From Patescibacteria group bacterium (lineage in GTDB: Bacteria > Patescibacteriota > Minisyncoccia > JAHIHE01), in NCBI GenBank assembly GCA_018896765.1, contig JAHILZ010000042.1, positions 1-8,464 of the forward strand: a stretch of 8,464 nt of DNA. The letters are read 5' to 3'. Position numbers and translations under genes: made by a program. The notes under the pieces were generated by a model. The model saw only the letters and a list, made by a program, of their open reading frames with translations, made no database searches and was not told the origin of the DNA. Below are positions 1 to 6,264 of the stretch, one piece after another (positions within the stretch are counted from its first letter, which is position 1; each line of letters starts with the position of its first letter).

Positions 1-42
1 AATATCTTTGACAGTGATGTCAGTTTTTAAAATTGTTTTCAT
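1..42 (-). CDS. DUF262 (GmrSD-type) nuclease, N-terminal fragment cut by window edge
   Basis: Fourteen codons are visible, reading MKTILKTDITVKDI from an ATG at 42-40, and the frame is still open at base 1. From memory, the ITVKDICEG-type start is typical of large DUF262 proteins (ParB/GmrS-like nucleotide-hydrolysing domain, often with a C-terminal HNH or DUF1524 nuclease) that cut foreign or modified DNA. The ATG lies one base after the stop of the upstream RhuM gene, so the two are probably translationally coupled. A second copy of the same start occurs at 2543-2490, where C-E-G follows and supports the family guess. No domain beyond the first residues can be seen, so the call rests on a short N-terminal match. 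Confidence 0.5.
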   Translation of the reverse strand, partial: MKTILKTDITVKDI

Positions 43-53
43 ATTATTTTTTT
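1..53 (-). repeat. Direct repeat, copy A (DUF262 gene start)
   Basis: Bases 1-53 match 2502-2554 at 49 of 53 positions in the same orientation, with no gaps. The copy covers the last bases of the RhuM gene at 44-1072 and the first 14 codons of the DUF262 frame. It may extend beyond the window edge. Confidence 0.85.
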
Positions 54-1072
54 ACATTTTTTACTGCCTTGTTTTTTAATTGTTTTATCTCCCGATCAAA
101 ATCGGAAATATAATTTTTATCCTGAATGACACGATATTTTTCATATTCTTTGAGCGCCAGCGCTTCAGCGACCTCGTGGCTTACTTTTCCGGCATTGGTC
201 AAAATTTCATGCTCGCTGAATTTCAAAAACGCGTTGAGCTTTACAATCCAGTCCCGCATTGTCATCGCCTTGCCGCGCGCCGCTTGCATTTCGGCATAAT
301 CCAAATACATATTGCCGATGCGATTCAAATGTTCCAACTCTTTTTTATCCAAGTAATTTTTAGCGATCACTGTGTCGCTTGGCATAATCTTGCCTTGCGG
401 AGATCGCCGCCATGAAGTCAGTCCCATTTTTTCTTTTTTGCCGCTAACCCGCTCCGTAATGATTTCCGCCGCTGTTTTTCCGGTGATGGCAAAATGCAGT
501 TTGTTTTGCACGGTAGCGAAAAATTCTTTGCTCTCGTATGCTTTGGGCGAATAATCAATCGCCGTGGCGTAAATATCGGTGATTTTTTGATAAATCACCC
601 GCTCGCTGGTGCGAATATCTTTTATTTCTTCATAAAGCTCATCAAAATATCTGGCGCTGAAACGGGATCCGTATTTCATACGATTAACATCCAAGGCGTA
701 ACCTTTGTGAATATAGTTTTTCAAAATTCCGGTCGCCCACTGACGAAACTGCGCGCCTCGCTCAGAACTAACGCGGTAGCCGACAGCAATAATGACTTCC
801 AATGAATAAAATTGTGTTTTGTAATTTTTTCCATCAGAGGCAGTTGTCAAGAAATCCTTTACAACTGAATCTGCCCGCAATTCGCTTTCTTTAAAAATGT
901 TTTTCAAATGCAAACTGATATTCTGTTTTGTCGTATCAAAAAGCTCCGCCATTTTTTTCTGCGTCAGCCAGATATTTTCTTCCGCAAACAAAACTTCAAT
1001 ATTCACCGATCCGTCCGGTGTTTGATAGAAAGCGATTTGATTGTCAGGCAGTTTTTTATTTTTTTTGGGCAT
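44..1072 (-). CDS. rhuM: RhuM family protein (downstream copy)
   Basis: This 342-residue protein has the full length and pattern of the RhuM family, named after a Salmonella pathogenicity-island gene and often found inside restriction-modification operons. The molecular activity of the family is not established. Residues about 35-60 (WLTQKKMAELF...) look like a helix-turn-helix. Residues 98-114 carry GYR...FRQWAT, a signature also seen in KilA/BRO-N-type phage regulators. A middle block (SARYFDELYEEIKDIR) and the late NAGKVSHEVAEALA motif complete the family pattern, and the lysine-rich tail ends at TAA 46-44. The ATG at 1072-1070 has no clear ribosome site. It is roughly half identical to the RhuM at 1420-2484 over the N-terminal part, so the two are old paralogues, not a recent duplication. 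Its stop is one base from the DUF262 start. Confidence 0.9.
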   Translation of the reverse strand: MPKKNKKLPDNQIAFYQTPDGSVNIEVLFAEENIWLTQKKMAELFDTTKQNISLHLKNIFKESELRADSVVKDFLTTASDGKNYKTQFYSLEVIIAVGYRVSSERGAQFRQWATGILKNYIHKGYALDVNRMKYGSRFSARYFDELYEEIKDIRTSERVIYQKITDIYATAIDYSPKAYESKEFFATVQNKLHFAITGKTAAEIITERVSGKKEKMGLTSWRRSPQGKIMPSDTVIAKNYLDKKELEHLNRIGNMYLDYAEMQAARGKAMTMRDWIVKLNAFLKFSEHEILTNAGKVSHEVAEALALKEYEKYRVIQDKNYISDFDREIKQLKNKAVKNVKK

Positions 1073-1119
1073 AGTTTTGAATAATAATTTGGTTGTTTTT
1101 GTTTTGGCTGGTCATAAAA

Positions 1120-1197
1120 TTATTTTCCCTTGCCAATTAATTTTTGAATATCTTCCTGGCTAAATTCCTTTTTATAATCAATCAATTTTGGAATCCA
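1120..1197 (-). other. Frame-shifted coding tail after AntA
   Basis: On the minus strand an open stretch in another frame follows a TAG at 1200-1198 and ends at TAA 1122-1120. It reads PKLIDYKKEFSQEDIQKLIG and ends G-K-G-K, which looks like real protein. Removing one 4-base AATC unit at 1176-1183 joins it to AntA as ...DSKIDYKKEF. The K-I-D-Y string matches the usual AntA family sequence after the conserved domain. I read it as the original C-terminus of the AntA gene. Confidence 0.5.
1176..1187. repeat. AATC tandem repeat at the AntA frame break
   Basis: The plus strand reads AATCAATCAATT, that is AATC twice followed by a partial third copy. The premature AntA stop TGA (1180-1178) is created inside it. 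Tandem tetranucleotides can gain or lose a unit by slippage, and one unit fewer would restore the reading frame into the tail at 1120-1197. Confidence 0.6.
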
Positions 1198-1423
1198 CTA
1201 TCCGCCCTGTTTTATTGGGTTTTTGTCCATCCCCAAATTGGGGGAAGGCTATAAAATAATCCAAATTTTCCGTAAAATCATATTTATTTATCCTGTCTTT
1301 TATCCAAGTGGAAAAATCTCTGCCGACTTTAAGCCAGCTATGCAGTTCGCGCGCGTTGACAAACCTTTTCTTTTCGCCATTAAAATCTTTTTGAATGACT
1401 TTTATGTTTATTAGATCGTTCAT
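1178..1423 (-). CDS. AntA/AntB phage antirepressor, probably truncated
   Basis: This 81-residue protein begins with a nearly complete AntA/AntB antirepressor domain. The diagnostic block is residues 22-45, VNARELHSWLKVGRDF followed by STWIKDRI, then Y-D-F-T-E-N-L-D-Y-F. Family members in phages lift repressor control of lytic genes; here it may regulate the neighbouring RhuM genes or be a relic. Its ATG (1423-1421) overlaps the TGA of the upstream RhuM by an ATGA four-base overlap, so translation is coupled. The protein stops soon after the domain, while family members usually continue with an IDY... segment and more. That segment is found in a different frame just downstream (1120-1197), separated by an AATC repeat. 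I see a frame-disrupted gene; the N-terminal domain itself is intact. Confidence 0.8.
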   Translation of the reverse strand: MNDLINIKVIQKDFNGEKKRFVNARELHSWLKVGRDFSTWIKDRINKYDFTENLDYFIAFPQFGDGQKPNKTGRIVDSKID

Positions 1424-2484
1424 ATTTTTATTTTAATACAACTTGTCATATTATTTTTATCTTTTAATTTTTTCCCTACTTTTTTTTCCAGCAATTTAAT
1501 ATTTTTAAAATATGCTTTTTCAACGGGTGATAATGTTTTAGCTTGAAATTTTTTGTATTCATTTTCCGCTTTTTCTATGGCTTTTTCATGCGTTACTTTT
1601 CCGGCGTTAATTAAAACACCTTCGCCGTAATCAGAAAGTAATTTATCCAAAGATGCGATATGATCTGCCATGCGCATTACTTGCCGATCCATAGCGCGCA
1701 ATTCTGCCAATTCAAAATATGCCGAGACAAGTCTGTTTAATTTTTCTAATTCTTCAACAGATAAATAATTTTTAGCAATTCTCACTTCTTCCAACACGGG
1801 TAAGTCCCCCGCAAAAACCGTCAAACCCATAAATGCTTTACCGCTGTTAGCGCGATTGTAAATAATTTCTGATGCTGTCTGTTTATGTACAGCGTAGTGC
1901 AATTTGTTTTGCACAATTTTGAAAAACTTAATTGAATGCAGGGATTTAGGATTATAATCCGCGCTAGTGGCATAGAGATCCAGAACTTGCCTATACAACA
2001 TTTTTTCACTGGACCGAATATCACGGATACGGGACAAGAGCTTCTTCCAATATAAACCGCCGCCATTGTTTTTCAAAAATTCATCATTCATTGTGAATCC
2101 TTGAATGAGGTATTCGCGAAGCCGTGCAGTCGCCCATTGACGAAAACGCGTGGCAATATCCGACTTTATTCTATAACCCAAAGAGATAATTATATCTAGA
2201 TTATAATGCTCCACATTGTATGTTTTTCCGTCCATGGCAGTTGTTCGGAAATCCCGAACAACTGAATTCTTCTCCAATTCACCCTCATTAAAGATATTTT
2301 TTATATGTTCGCTTACATTCGCCTTGCTTGACTGAAAAAGTTCAACAAGTCGCGATTGCGATAGCCACACCGTCTCACCCTCAACACGCACTTCAATACC
2401 AAGCGCGCCATTCGCGCCTTCATAGATAATAATTTCACCGGAATTATTATTATTTGTCATGTTGTTTTTTCCTTGTTTCTTCAT
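1420..2484 (-). CDS. rhuM: RhuM family protein (upstream copy)
   Basis: About 354 residues with the same architecture as the other RhuM: a helix-turn-helix-like VWLSQSRLVELFQSSKANVS near residues 39-58, SLGYRIKSD...FRQWAT near 101-119, SARxDIRSSEKMLYRQV-like middle blocks (here RIRDIRSSEKMLYRQVLDLY), and INAGKVTHEKA near the end. The start is ambiguous. ATG at 2484 follows AAGGG with an 8-base gap; ATG at 2460 follows AAGGA and gives the more usual family N-terminus (MTNNNN). The frame is open back to a TTG at 2502. Its likely ribosome site lies inside the last codons of the DUF262 remnant at 2543-2490, so that remnant now acts as a leader peptide. Its TGA overlaps the AntA start. Exact function unknown; the context is defence or mobile DNA. 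Confidence 0.9.
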   Translation of the reverse strand: MKKQGKNNMTNNNNSGEIIIYEGANGALGIEVRVEGETVWLSQSRLVELFQSSKANVSEHIKNIFNEGELEKNSVVRDFRTTAMDGKTYNVEHYNLDIIISLGYRIKSDIATRFRQWATARLREYLIQGFTMNDEFLKNNGGGLYWKKLLSRIRDIRSSEKMLYRQVLDLYATSADYNPKSLHSIKFFKIVQNKLHYAVHKQTASEIIYNRANSGKAFMGLTVFAGDLPVLEEVRIAKNYLSVEELEKLNRLVSAYFELAELRAMDRQVMRMADHIASLDKLLSDYGEGVLINAGKVTHEKAIEKAENEYKKFQAKTLSPVEKAYFKNIKLLEKKVGKKLKDKNNMTSCIKIKI

Positions 2485-2489
2485 AATTT

Positions 2490-2543
2490 TCACCCTTCGC
2501 AAATGTCTTTGACAGTAATGTTGGTTTTTAAAATTGTTTTCAT
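2490..2543 (-). pseudogene. DUF262 nuclease start, 17-codon remnant / leader peptide
   Basis: From ATG 2543-2541 the minus strand reads MKTILKTNITVKDICEG and then TGA (2492-2490). This is the same start as the DUF262 fragment at 42-1, extended by the C-E-G expected in the family, and then it breaks off. Only four bases differ from the other copy over the shared 53: three are silent third-position changes and one changes Asp to Asn. Such a pattern suggests that both copies evolved as coding sequence before one was cut. The RhuM ribosome site lies in the last codons, so the stub may now be translated as a coupling leader. Confidence 0.65.
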
Positions 2544-2554
2544 ATTATTTTTTT
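2502..2554 (-). repeat. Direct repeat, copy B (DUF262 gene start)
   Basis: Partner of bases 1-53 with an offset of exactly 2501 bases, 49/53 identical. Differences are at 2505, 2517, 2522 and 2523. The pair brackets the RhuM-AntA-RhuM cassette. Confidence 0.85.
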
Positions 2555-2574
2555 CTTAATTAAATATTGCATAG

Positions 2575-3585
2575 TTATTTTCGAATACAATGTTGAAAAA
2601 ATATCATTGCCAAATTTAACATTGTCCGAGTATTTTTTTCTGTCGCATATTCTTTTTTTGGATGAGCTGTACTGGTTTCTTGTCTTTCTTTAGCAAAGAT
2701 TGATTCCATATTATCAAAAATCTGTTTAGTAAATGAGTCATTACTTATTAACCCCCTTTTTTGTGCCTCTACGATTAACTGTGAGATGTTTCCTTTCCCC
2801 GTTTTCCCATTATTTAAAATCTGTAAAAATGCTTGAATTGCTGAAATTGTATTTGTAACACTATTACTGTACCCCTGTGGCGAATTTTTTCTATACTCCG
2901 AAAAACCATCTTCTAAGAGACTATTTACTTCTTTCCACTTTGCATCTGATAAATAATTTAGAACTGGTTTATAAATTTCTTCCATTATTTTGGAATCTTG
3001 TCGTGGTACAAAGCTATCTCTTGTCAAATAATATTTAATGCCAAACTGTATAAACACTTCATTTAGACCTTCTGAAAATTTGTCAAACGCCTCCCATCTC
3101 CATTCAAGTGTTCTTTTTTTAAATTCATTGTCGCTCTCATTTTCGTTACGTCTAGGCTCTCTATCGTTTCTTTCTAAAATAATTAATCTTGCATACAACG
3201 AAAGAAGTTCTAAAACTACATTTACACTTTGTGTAGAAAAAATTTCATAGAAATCATGGCAAGCCGAATTAAACCTACTATCTTCCAGAAAATTACGAGC
3301 GTATGACTTGGCTTTATATTTTAAATTTATAATTTGAATTGAATCTACAACTCTTGTTAGCTTATTATCTTTTTCGTCATAATCACCAAAAAACTCATAA
3401 TTACAGCTTTTATTACCGTATGAAAAATCTTGACGCAATTCGTCTTTCTTAAAAAAGTGCCATTCAAGGTATTTCCACATTAAATACTTGTCATCGATAG
3501 ACAAGTCATTCCAATCGCGAAAACCAAAATCAGGCGATAATTCACTTTTTGCTTCTTTTTTAATTTCGCTCCAAAGTTTAAGCAT
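2575..3585 (-). CDS. Abi_C-like (abortive infection) protein with R-x6-H motif
   Basis: A 336-residue, highly charged, soluble-looking protein with no signal peptide or membrane segment. The last third (about 210-336) resembles the abortive-infection C-terminal (Abi_C) pattern of the STM4504/CBY_0614-like group: LLEDGFSEYRKNSPQGYSNS, then AIQAFLQIL, GNISQLIVEAQKRGLIS, and a final R301-QETSTA-H308 followed by a hydrophobic helix. R-x4-6-H is the catalytic signature of HEPN RNases, so RNA cleavage during phage infection is a reasonable inference, unproven here. The N-terminal two thirds I cannot assign. The ATG at 3585 has a GGAG site 8 bases upstream. It sits between a methyltransferase remnant and a DUF262 remnant. 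By eye its base composition is more AT-rich than the synthase gene upstream, which fits later acquisition. Confidence 0.65.
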   Translation of the reverse strand: MLKLWSEIKKEAKSELSPDFGFRDWNDLSIDDKYLMWKYLEWHFFKKDELRQDFSYGNKSCNYEFFGDYDEKDNKLTRVVDSIQIINLKYKAKSYARNFLEDSRFNSACHDFYEIFSTQSVNVVLELLSLYARLIILERNDREPRRNENESDNEFKKRTLEWRWEAFDKFSEGLNEVFIQFGIKYYLTRDSFVPRQDSKIMEEIYKPVLNYLSDAKWKEVNSLLEDGFSEYRKNSPQGYSNSVTNTISAIQAFLQILNNGKTGKGNISQLIVEAQKRGLISNDSFTKQIFDNMESIFAKERQETSTAHPKKEYATEKNTRTMLNLAMIFFQHCIRK

Positions 3586-3620
3586 AAACTTAGCTCCAAA
3601 AAATTAATTTCTCTAATCTT

Positions 3621-4490
3621 TTATTTTTTTTTATGTCTTATAAGTATTCGGGTATAAAGTCTGTTATTGTTTACGTAACCTCTATCTAACTTACCTGCCC
3701 ATTTAGGATTAACTAATTTTGGCAATAGACCCTCTTTAATATTGTAATCACTCCCTAAAATCTCAAACTGATCAGGATTATATTTATCCAGAAAACTAAT
3801 CGGCACGCCCATTACTCCGTTATAATCGCTCGGGATGGAATCGGTAAACGGCACTTCTATGGCATTGTAATTATCATATTTATCATACGCTTTTTTGCCT
3901 TGAATTTCTTTGTGCTTGCTGTATTTCAAATTTTCTCCCATTGTCATAAGCGGCAATGGTTGATGGCGTCGTCCATGGTCTAGGTTGGTGAACCAATGGC
4001 AATTACGAAATTTGACAAGTCCTGTTTTGTCATCAAGCACGCCGCTGGCGTATTCCCTTGCGTTTGGCGTAAAAAAATATGCGTTGCCGGCGCGAAAACC
4101 ATTTCCCAGCCACAACTTATTATTTTTAATCAGCGGAAATATTTCTTTGTAAGTAATCGCATTCATACTGCCGATAATGACGAACTTTTTGTTGTGATCA
4201 AAAAGTTGCTTAACATATTCGCGGAAAAGAGAAAACGGCGGATTTGTTATCACGATGTCGGATTGTTTAAGCAGGTTTATACATTCATCACTGCGGAAAT
4301 CACCGTCATTTTCTAACGGCGTCCATTCGTTATGTTTATTCGCCTTTAACTGCTGGGCGACATCCTTCAAGTTGAACTCTCCGTCGCCGTCTATATCGCG
4401 CGCTTCGTTGATAATAAATTTGTTGGCGGTTACCTTGGGACGGCCTTTTACTTTATTAGGGTTTTTGCCATAATAAATTGCTTGTTTTTT
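3621..4490 (-). pseudogene. EcoRI-family adenine-specific DNA methyltransferase, 5'-truncated
   Basis: The frame is open from just after TAA 4493-4491 to the stop at 3621 (289 codons) but has no ATG near its beginning. The first usable start is TTG at 4370 (249 residues), with clear coding sequence (KGRPKVTANKFIINEARDID, then GDGEFN) upstream of it. Family blocks are strong: DGDFRSDECINLLKQSDIV, catalytic NPPF (residues 43-46 from TTG), AITYKEIF, WFTNLDH, NGVMGVPISFLDKYNPDQF. The enzymes transfer a methyl group from SAM to adenine N6, usually protecting DNA from a partner nuclease. The N-terminal part with the DEFYTQ-type start and the SAM-binding segment is absent, cut off right after the upstream synthase gene. 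It is probably inactive. The C-terminus (TRILIRHKKK) is complete. The missing part is estimated at 50-90 residues from the family's usual length. Confidence 0.8.
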
Positions 4491-4513
4491 TTATTTGAAT
4501 CTTAAATTGAAAA

Positions 4514-5584
4514 TTAATATTTTCTTTTTATCATAAACTCCGCCACGGCGGAAAAAAATTCCTTGCTTTCTTTGTTCAGATTGCTTCGCTTCAATACAAG
4601 GCGCGAGTCGCCAGCTAATTTTTCCGCCAATTTTTTTGAATACTCAAGCGATCCGGTATCGATGATTATTTGCCGCGCTCTTTCAATTTGCGCCGCGGAA
4701 ACACGCGGATTGCCGAGCGCGGAAATTATTTCTTTTTTCTGCGCCTTATTTCCCAGTTCCAAAGCTTTTATAATCAATAAAGTTTTCTTGCCTTCCCGAA
4801 TATCCGCGCCTACCGGCTTGCCTGTTTCTTCGCTTGATCCGAAAACTCCGAGAATATCATCCTGAATTTGAAAAGCGATTCCCAATGGAATCGCAAAATC
4901 GCTTAAAATTTTCAAGGTCTTATCGCTCGCGCCGGCCATTATCGCGCCCAAATGAAGCGGGCCTTCCACGGTATAACGAGCTGTTTTATATTCCAAAATT
5001 GTCAACGCAAACTTCATGTCGATTCCATTTTTCGCCGCCGCCGCAAATACATCATGAAACTGCCCTATGGCCGTATTAAAAACAATATCGCTTATTTTTT
5101 CCAATAGCTTATCCTTAATGCCGCAATCAAATTTGCTTTGAGCGATAATTTCGCCGACAAAGCCAAAACACATATCGCCGATAGAAATCGCCTGCGAATT
5201 TCCATAATGCGAGGCATTGACCTGATAATGATTTTTTTCGGCTGATTTTTTATAAATATAATGAACCGACCGCGCCCCTCTTCTTAAATTATCCCTGTCT
5301 ATGATGTCGTCATGGATAATTAAAAAAGTATGGATGAATTCTGCCGCCATAGCCAATTTCATAGCTTCTTTTTTGTTTTTTCCACTCAAAGCTAAATACC
5401 CGTAATACATTAGCGCCGGCCTGATTCTTTTGCCGGCGCTTAAAGCGTAATTTTTAAGATTTTGGACCATTTCTAAAGCGCTCAGCGATATTTTTTCGGC
5501 TTGAACAATTTTCAAATCCAAAAATTTTTCCATTTCCTTGTCAAAAACGATTTTAAATTTTTTCAATTTTTGTTCAATAACCAT
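4514..5584 (-). CDS. Polyprenyl diphosphate synthase (GGPP/FPP synthase type)
   Basis: A 356-residue trans-isoprenyl diphosphate synthase that condenses isopentenyl diphosphate with an allylic diphosphate. Visible motifs, numbered from the ATG: GKRIRP (51-56, diphosphate binding), first Asp-rich motif HDDIID (Asp 92, 93, 96), GQ (174-175), K-T (200-201), second Asp-rich motif QDDILG (241-246), and DIREGKKTLL (261-270). The second motif ends in Gly, not Asp, as in many archaeal and GGPP-type enzymes. Phe87, five residues before the first Asp-rich motif, is the size-limiting residue of archaeal GGPP synthases, so a C15-C20 product is inferred. The frame is open to a TTG at 5599, but I prefer the ATG at 5584. 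The gene looks intact and separates the surface-protein region from the defence island. Confidence 0.93.
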   Translation of the reverse strand: MVIEQKLKKFKIVFDKEMEKFLDLKIVQAEKISLSALEMVQNLKNYALSAGKRIRPALMYYGYLALSGKNKKEAMKLAMAAEFIHTFLIIHDDIIDRDNLRRGARSVHYIYKKSAEKNHYQVNASHYGNSQAISIGDMCFGFVGEIIAQSKFDCGIKDKLLEKISDIVFNTAIGQFHDVFAAAAKNGIDMKFALTILEYKTARYTVEGPLHLGAIMAGASDKTLKILSDFAIPLGIAFQIQDDILGVFGSSEETGKPVGADIREGKKTLLIIKALELGNKAQKKEIISALGNPRVSAAQIERARQIIIDTGSLEYSKKLAEKLAGDSRLVLKRSNLNKESKEFFSAVAEFMIKRKY

Positions 5585-5666
5585 AAGGTTTCTTGTCAAA
5601 ATAATGATATTTTGGTTCTATCGTTATAAAAAATAGCAACAACAGCAAGGAAGCAACTTATATTTC

Positions 5667-5790
5667 AATGACAAATTACAAATGTCAAATGTCAATTCAA
5701 TGACTAAATTCCAAATTCCAAATTTTGACATTTTAGCATTTAAAATTGATTTGGCATTTATAATTTGGCATTTGGCATTTGGCATTTACG
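5667..5790. repeat. Low-complexity imperfect palindrome (CAAAT arm / ATTTGGCATTT arm)
   Basis: The left half (5667-5735) is built of short CAAATGTCAAATGT and AAATTCCAAATTCC units. The right half (5747-5790) has four copies of ATTTGGCAT. The halves are roughly inverted around 5728, so the strand could fold into one long imperfect hairpin. It begins 5 bases beyond the stop of the small membrane gene and ends in the upstream region of the synthase. Function unknown; it could also help end transcription. Confidence 0.7.
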
Positions 5791-5795
5791 CCATT

Positions 5796-6008
5796 TTAGT
5801 CTCTCAGCACGGCTCCCGCGTGCCAAAAGATCATTCCCATGATCATAAATATAGTGAACGCTACCAGATACTCTCTGGCTCCGGCGCGAAAGATCATTAA
5901 AATAATCGTAGGAACAATATACAAAAATAAAATTCCTCCGATAATCAAAATCATATTTAATTCTTCCGGCTTCATCGGCGGTTTTTTATCTGGATCTTCT
6001 AATGGCAT
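5796..6008 (-). CDS. Small two-helix membrane protein, unknown function
   Basis: I do not recognise a family. The 70-residue protein starts with a charged, proline-containing segment (MPLEDPDKKPPMKPEEL). Two hydrophobic stretches follow, about 18-40 (NMILIIGGILFLYIVPTIIL) and 47-68 (YLVAFTIFMIMGMIFWHAGA), with the short basic loop RAGAREY between them. It is therefore probably a small inner-membrane hairpin protein. The ATG at 6008 has no good ribosome site. A promoter at 6184-6207 points at it, and the transcript would pass through a 138-bp palindrome that ends about 10 bases before the ATG. A second palindrome lies 5 bases after the stop. Genuine coding is supported by the clean hydrophobic pattern and the promoter, not by homology. 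Confidence 0.65.
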   Translation of the reverse strand: MPLEDPDKKPPMKPEELNMILIIGGILFLYIVPTIILMIFRAGAREYLVAFTIFMIMGMIFWHAGAVLRD

Positions 6009-6018
6009 AGTTGGAATG

Positions 6019-6156
6019 CAGAAGGTGGCGAATAGAATGTGGTAATGGAAAATAGAAGGTAAAACATAGAGCGTGGTAAATTAAAGTTTCCTTTAACTTT
6101 CTTCCACTCTCTACTCTCTAAATTACTACTTTCCACTTTCTACTCTCTACCTTCTG
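6019..6156. repeat. 138-bp imperfect inverted repeat (CAGAAGGT...ACCTTCTG)
   Basis: The outer ends CAGAAGGT (6019-6026) and ACCTTCTG (6149-6156) are exact complements. The arms (6019-6086 and 6091-6156) pair imperfectly all the way to a TTAAAG-TTTC-CTTTAA tip at 6081-6096. One arm is purine-rich and the other CT-rich. As RNA from the promoter at 6179-6207 it would form a long hairpin in the 5' leader of the gene at 5796-6008. It may be a miniature repetitive element or a cis-regulator. Confidence 0.8.
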
Positions 6157-6178
6157 TTTATTATTAATTATTTCTTAT

Positions 6179-6207
6179 ATTATACGCCAAAAACCCCGAA
6201 AAGTAAA
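6179..6207 (-). promoter_or_regulatory. Promoter for the small membrane gene at 5796-6008
   Basis: On the minus strand TTTACT (6207-6202) is followed after exactly 17 bases by a perfect TATAAT (6184-6179). Predicted initiation is near 6172, giving a leader of about 160 bases that contains the 138-bp palindrome. Confidence 0.6.
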
Positions 6208-6264
6208 CCCTATTAAATAAAATTCCAAAGAATTTTGGATTGTTTTACAATCCATTTAACAGGG
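6208..6264. other. Three-way-junction palindromic element
   Basis: The 57 bases fold with no unpaired junction bases. Outer stem CCCTATTAAAT (6208-6218) pairs with ATTTAACAGGG (6254-6264), 10 of 11 pairs. Hairpin 1 is AAAATTC-CAAA-GAATTTT (6219-6236). Hairpin 2 is GGATTG-TTTTA-CAATCC (6237-6253). An adjacent palindrome GGGGC-AA-GCCCC (6262-6273) shares the GGG of the outer stem, so two folds compete. It lies directly upstream of the promoter at 6179-6207. The length and arms do not fit a tRNA. Function unknown. Confidence 0.65.

Noticed and set aside
80..805. Plus-strand open frames opposite the RhuM gene
   Set aside because: They mirror the strong RhuM coding frame and contain no recognisable domain or start signals.
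1073..1115. Short frame from ATG 1115 (MTSQNKNNQIIIQ...) resembling a RhuM start
   Set aside because: It looks like a RhuM N-terminus (NNQIII) but is out of frame with the real gene at 1072 and too short to exclude chance; kept only as a hint of recombination.
44..2502. Prophage remnant because of AntA and RhuM
   Set aside because: No integrase, structural, packaging or lysis gene is present; AntA and RhuM also occur in restriction and plasmid loci.
5585..5599. TTG start for the prenyl synthase giving five extra residues
   Set aside because: An ATG lies five codons later and no ribosome site favours the TTG.
5667..5790. Possible CRISPR array from repeated CAAAT / ATTTGGCAT units
   Set aside because: The units are under 12 bases, directly abutting and imperfect, with no equal-length unique spacers and no cas genes.
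6208..6264. Cloverleaf resembling a tRNA
   Set aside because: Only two inner hairpins, 57 bases, no T-psi-C or anticodon arm pattern.
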